The position numbers and the translations under genes were made by a program. A stretch of DNA of 64,000 nt from Taxillus chinensis (lineage: Eukaryota > Streptophyta > Magnoliopsida > Santalales > Loranthaceae), in assembly GCA_023512835.1 (NCBI GenBank), contig CM042086.1:6115799-6179798 (forward strand), in the 5' to 3' direction. Position 1 is the first letter of the stretch. Every line of letters begins with the position of its first letter. The notes beneath the pieces were generated by a model. It searched no databases. It worked only from the letters and a program-made list of their open reading frames with translations, and had not been told where the DNA came from. Shown here piece by piece: positions 58,801-64,000 of this stretch.

Positions 58801-59484
58801 TTGTTTCCCTGTTGATATTGATGGATATTTGAGGGCTTTTGGGAAAACGGCGAAGGCCTTCTATAACCTCACCAAATATTGTAAGGATTTACGTGCTGAT
58901 CAGGTTGGGGATATCCTGTATTGATTTTATGTAGTAGGCTATATTACATTTACAGCTCCTTTCATTATTAAGGTTGTATTGATGGTTCTGGGTTTGTGTT
59001 CATATCATAATTGTTAAATTGTGAGTCTTCTTTTTGACTTTCAAATTCATATCATAATTGTTACATTTTCTGCTTCTTTATAGCTTCTGAATTCATTCCT
59101 AGTTTTTGTCATAATTATGTATTCTCTGTTTTTTTATGACATCTGCATTCATAAAAGAATGTACAATTTAATTGTTTTTATTTTTAGTATGATTATGAAG
59201 GACAAACTCCCTCAAGGTTAAGTTATGCTTCAGTAAAGGCAGTAATAAAAATAGTGAAGTGGCTAATGTAAGTCTTAAGGGCTGTTTGACTAAAGAAAAA
59301 ACTGCAAAAAGAAATGTCCTACTAAAGTTTGTATTTTGATGCTTCGGAATTGAAATCCATCAATTTTGATCGTGCAGTGCACTAGTATGGCGTGAGAAAG
59401 AATGCTTCTGCCTCATTGCCATTGTATGGCTACTAATTTTTATTTTACAAAAAGATTTTCCGATCTCATATATAAATCTGGCAA
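58801..59484 (+). pseudogene. second partial 3'-end duplicate
   Basis: A shorter, more diverged piece of the same end (TCCCTGTTGATATTGATGG, AACCTCACCAAATATTGTAAG). It is followed by about 550 bp shared with the first duplicate (TAAATTGTGAGTCTTCTTT, GCAGTGCACTA.TATGGC). The unit length is about 690 bp, so the first duplicate itself was copied. Confidence 0.85.
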
Positions 59485-61448
59485 TTCCTCAGTTTTCTTC
59501 TTGGTAAAGGTTGCTGTTCCCTTATATTGTCGACTTTTCTGGAGTCGGTGAATCACTGCTTTCATTGTTCTCTAGAGCATGCGTTTTTTTTGTTTTTTTG
59601 TTTTTTCCTTGTTTTTTGTTTCTTAGGATGCATCTATTCATTGCCCGCATCTGGCTTTAGTTATGTGGAGGCATTGGGTTGAAATGAACTTCAGGATTTT
59701 AATCATTTTTCTGGTTTCCGTGCAATAAAATGCCATCTAGAATACACTGCATAATTTTTTCCCATGTCAGATCCCTCTTAGAACATCACCAGAAATATGG
59801 AATCTACTCAGCTTGTGGGTTGTGGTCTTCATAGGGATACGTACTGCTGAATGGAGCCTATTAGATATTGTCAGAAAAAAAATGTATATTTTCTTTAAAC
59901 TTTACCCTGGCTGTTTATAAAGATTGGACTATGTTGACGTGCCCTTTCAGAGAATTGAGCAGTTGCGCCACGATGGTCCAAGGATGCCTTAAATCTTCAT
60001 AATTGCACAAGAGGCTTGTAATTCTGACTCAGAGTCCTTACTCGGGGTTGGTCCTCCTCCGAATTGGCAAAGCTACATACAACTACGCATAAGCAGATGC
60101 ATGAATTGTTACACTGGCTGCATTATATAAGCAACCATATGCGGCCAGATATCACTCCCAAAGGGCCTTTGCCATAGAAGGGAAGAAGTAAGAACTTCAT
60201 TAATATTCTTTTTCATGCTTTCTCCATTGATCAGAAAGTTTTGGGTGGGTTTGTAGAAGAGCTTTGTGCTGAGACCTCCCACAAATGGCAAAGCCTAGAG
60301 TTAGTAAATCATGCCTTGACGGGAATCTAGCATATTTGGCTGGTAATGAGGAGTTTTGGGAAGATGGGATTAGATGATGACATTTTTGCTGAGGCACTGC
60401 CCCCTTCATGTTAAGGAGACCACGCGATTGATAATTCAGGTCAGCTTATGGCACTGTTCACGTAAATTCAGGAAAAAAACATATGGACCTACGTATTAGT
60501 TCATATGGACCATAGCGCTAGTGGCCGCTATATGAGGTTGTTTTGCACCGGCAGGTCCCACTGCTAAAATATCAAAAATCATATGAACTCGAAGTGTAAC
60601 CACTGGTCAGTGCCCTCTTGTCTTGGGCTGCAGGCTTCGGGAAACACAAATTTTGTGGAAAAGTTAAGGTAGATTGAACGAGCTAATTATGCAATTCGGT
60701 CTAGTTTAAGATTTGAAAAACATTTTGATGGGGAAAACACGTACGTTAGCCCTTTTGGCGACCAAATAATGGATTCATCCAGCAGGGATTATCCAGAAAG
60801 AAAGAGAAAAAAACTGTTATTTCAGGTATTCTAGAAATGTGTAATGTTTATTGTCAACCATTATTCCAAAAGCCATGAATTATCCGTGGAAGTTCCATTT
60901 GTCACTTCTTTCAATTTAGTTACAAAGAGAAAAATGAAAACAAGTAAAAATAGGAGTCGTGGCACCCAAACAAAAAAGAAAGGTAGATAGCATTTGGAAA
61001 TATGGGTCACGAGAGGGATAGGGAGGCCCTTAACTAAGATTAGGTTGCATTAGGTTGGGTTAGGTTCCAAAATATACAAAAATTAAGCTCCCTGTCTTCT
61101 CAAAGCCCAACCAATAGCCGGGCAGTGTGCAGACGAATTGAATAAGAATACACACGACCAGCTCATTGCTAGCTGAGGTCAAACTCAGAACAGAAAGTAC
61201 AGAGAAGGTTTGGTTTCTCTTCCTAGAACGTTTGGTTGGGCCAGTGTCGATCTTTCTCTCTCTCGAGTCTCCTGTTTCTCTGGGCATGTTCAATTTAGAG
61301 ACAAATCTACCGGTCAATCCAAGTATAGGCCCATCAGTCTTCTGACCCATACGGGTTTTGGTCACACTTTAGACGATCCAGCAATAACACATACTAGACG
61401 CTGCTGCTCAAATAAATTATATTGTAGGGGATTGTTTTGAAGAACTTC

Positions 61449-61450
<2 letters not shown>
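59485..61450. other. no gene recognised
   Basis: Short open frames only, none with protein-like motifs. GGTTAGGTT-type short repeats at 61035-61065. Confidence 0.5.
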
Positions 61451-61453
<3 letters not shown>

Positions 61454-61511
<58 letters not shown>

Positions 61512-61547
61512 GTAATCATCATATATATATGTGTGTGTGTGTGTGTG
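61454..61547. repeat. (CT)n and (GT)n microsatellites
   Basis: A CT run at about 61454-61511 with one interruption, then AT and a GT run at 61531-61547. Long open frames over this run are repeat artefacts. Confidence 0.95.
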
Positions 61548-61622
61548 AAAAACCTTGAGAAATCGAAGCTTCCAGCACTGGCCATACATGAGCAGCCTTT
61601 TTTTGTCAGCCAGCTATAGCCG

Positions 61623-61711
61623 GTAGTTTCTCCTGGTATGCGCCCACTCTAATTCTTACCAGCCAGCCAGGCCAGCGTGTAGTTTATCCTGGTATGTTCA
61701 CTCTAATTGCG
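61623..61711. repeat. short tandem duplication
   Basis: GTAGTTTCTCCTGGTATG...CACTCTAATT at 61623-61657 recurs as GTAGTTTATCCTGGTATG...CACTCTAATT at 61679-61709, separated by CAGCCAGCC-type sequence. Confidence 0.8.
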
Positions 61712-64000
61712 TTTTTTTTTTCTCCCCATTTTCTTATGCTTCTTATCTTGAATTGTTCCTTGATGAGTTTTACAATTATAGACAGCGTTTCAAGAAAAGA
61801 CTTTTAATGATTACTGAAGCTAGATAATATTGCGCCATTGGAATACATTTATCTTTATATATTATAACAAAATGCTAGTACTAATTAGACACGTCTCTAG
61901 GCTACACTGTGATATCGGGTTGTTTCCGTACACATAATGGGACATGCAAAATATGAACGCGCCCTTATAGAATAAGACAACACCCAGGGCTTCATTTTAA
62001 TATTAAAGTTCTAATATATAGTGCGATTTTTAGAATATATTGTAATGTTTTTCTGCAAAATGCAAGTTTTAAGGGTCTAAATTTTCAGTACCGTTATATC
62101 AATATACTTTAAGGAGAGTGAGCATGAGTGCATGACAAGAATATCGATCCTACGTTACTAATTAACAATTTGTTTTCTATTATTTACTTCATTTGAAAAC
62201 ATTTATTAATCATATATATTATTTTATAGCTGCATATGTTACCGGAATTGGCTGCAGTAATTATTGATAACATCTTGTCTCTACCAACCGTATATATATA
62301 ACAGAAGAATGGTAGCCCTATCTATCTATCTATCTATCTATCTACACCAACCCTGCATGGTCTTAAAACAGAACGATGGTGCGGTGCCCAATAACACCAT
62401 TGATCAAATCCAGTTCCAGCAAGTTGATTGATTCCATCTTATTCGTACCGTGTGTACACCAGGCACGTCCACGTGGTAGCAGGTTGGCGCATGAAATTTA
62501 TTATAATTTCCCCGACCGATGGCAATGGGCCCGTCAGCCGGTTAAAATGGAACGAGGTAGTACGTCCAAAGGATGCGAATCATGCGATGGGTTGGGTAAC
62601 ATCAAATTCCAACCCGACTTAAAATTCATTTTCATCAGTAGTACGATAAATTTTGTTTACTTATATTAATTAATGAAATTTAAGGTTATTTTAAAAATAA
62701 TATTAACAGTATAATTTATTAGAAAAATGTTTAAAATACTATTTATAGAATACAATTACGTACGCATATAAAAAATAATAACATATTTAAATTATTTTAT
62801 TTGCATATTAATATTTTTAATATTAAACTTTACTAAAAATTATTATTTTATAATTTATCATTCATACAACTATAAATAAAGTATTTTGTTAGAATAATTA
62901 CTGACAAAATATAAAATAAATTGAATTTGAGTTTCAATTATAGTTAGATTGAGCTCGAAGATCCTCACCATAATTTATTACTAAATTAATATTAAATGTT
63001 TAACTACATGTTGCATTCCTATCTCAAAATCACAAACTTTTGACTTGACAAGGTTGAGGCACACATGAGTCTTACCTTGCTTGAGGCTAAAGTGTCACAC
63101 CCACACCAAAATTATCCAAAAGATGGAAGATTGTTTAAATCAATAATGATATTTTCAGAGGTTAGACTTATAGAGGAATGTATGTTGATGTAGGTTAAAT
63201 GTAATTACAAACAAGGCAAAAATAATATCTCCTTAAATACAAAATAGTGATAACATGTATATATAAAGTTTCAATTCTTATAAAGTTTTATAGAGCAAAG
63301 TTTTATAGGATAGTTTCAATTCTTATAAAGTTTCCTTTTAAGGTCTTGCTTCGTCCATATTGGCCGTTGAGTTCTCAATAGAGTTCAAGAAGATAGAGAA
63401 GTTCACATTTTTATTATTTACATGAAAGAGCCATAATTTCAACAAGGAGAAATGTAGAGAGACAACCAGAACCAAGGGAGGGAGAGAAATCTCCAACTAA
63501 CCAATGATTAATTATTAGAACAACTTCTAACAAAGTAGTTATAACAAATTTCTCTCTTTCTTCCTTTATGAAGGTCCTCATAAGGTATTTGAGTGTACGG
63601 AGAGATCTAAGCTCTAGGTGATGAACCACAACGAAAAAGTGAGAGATGTTATGAGGGATCCATGTTTGGGTTCTTCGTAACTCTTGCACGTGTTCAAGGC
63701 AAAGATAGAGGTATCAGAGTATGGATGGAAAGGTAAGATGTATATGGATGTATATGGTTGACATAGGTGTAACCAACAACTTTATTAAACTAAAGGAGAC
63801 TATACAAATAAAATCAAGTACAAAGAAAATAAGGATTGATTAAAGGTGATGAACTGCAATGCTAGCCCAATACGTAGTGTGACTTAAAGTAGCGAGATTT
63901 ATATTGGTGAATGGATGGGTAAAGTAAACCTCTCAGTAGTGTCGATGGATGATTACTCAATGATACTTAGGATCAAATTCCTAGATAAAGTGTCAATTCT
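61712..64000. other. no gene recognised; (TCTA)n at 62319-62344
   Basis: AT-rich DNA with a TCTA tetranucleotide run. The 91-codon reverse frame at 63414-63689 has no motif I know; the GC-richer stretch at 62440-62600 shows no clear coding pattern. Confidence 0.5.

Noticed and set aside
61362..61619. Open frames on both strands over the CT run
   Set aside because: Products of the dinucleotide repeat.
63414..63689. 91-codon reverse frame near the right edge
   Set aside because: No recognisable domain, and composition like the surrounding AT-rich DNA.

Overview
The window is eudicot-type plant nuclear DNA: AT-rich, with spliced genes, chloroplast-targeted proteins and dense nested transposons. 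No species can be named from it.

The core is a tandem family of plastid Rieske oxygenases of the PTC52 (ACD1-like) type, all on the + strand. Three copies can be assembled into complete seven-exon genes: copy 1 (7002-10121), copy 3 (46737-49357) and copy 4 (50669-53921). Copy 2 (13375-14316) is a broken first exon with a cut first intron. Copies 1 and 3 resemble each other and copies 2 and 4 resemble each other, including flanks and introns. A two-gene block therefore duplicated (about 5.6-14.3 kb and 43.1-51.6 kb), and about 29 kb now separates the two blocks. Intron 3 of all three full copies reads best as an AT-AC intron with U2-like splice sites. Copies 1 and 3 have also lost the GT donor after exon 4.

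Layout: 1-153 is an unidentified coding-like fragment. At 154-5368 a hAT relic is split by a decayed Ty1/Copia element. Copy 1 and a deletion-derivative Copia follow (10727-12416), then copy 2 joined to a hAT-like fragment. From 15 to 43 kb there is mostly transposon. This includes a nest (LTR-like sequence > hAT > CACTA/En-Spm > TRIM, 18.7-28.5 kb), three diverged copies of an intergenic unit, a Gypsy-like region (about 33.8-36.7 kb), a second TRIM, and an almost intact hAT element (38443-41763) with perfect 8-bp target duplications. Copies 3 and 4 follow.

On the right, an intronless type II membrane protein resembling plant O-fucosyltransferases lies at 56309-57994, and its 3' end has been partly duplicated twice in tandem downstream. 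From 59.5 kb to the end there are microsatellites and AT-rich sequence but no gene I can support.

Because the PTC52 blocks are paralogous, several insertions can be checked against empty sites within the window: the Copia derivative, a 434-bp intron insert and the foldback elements.
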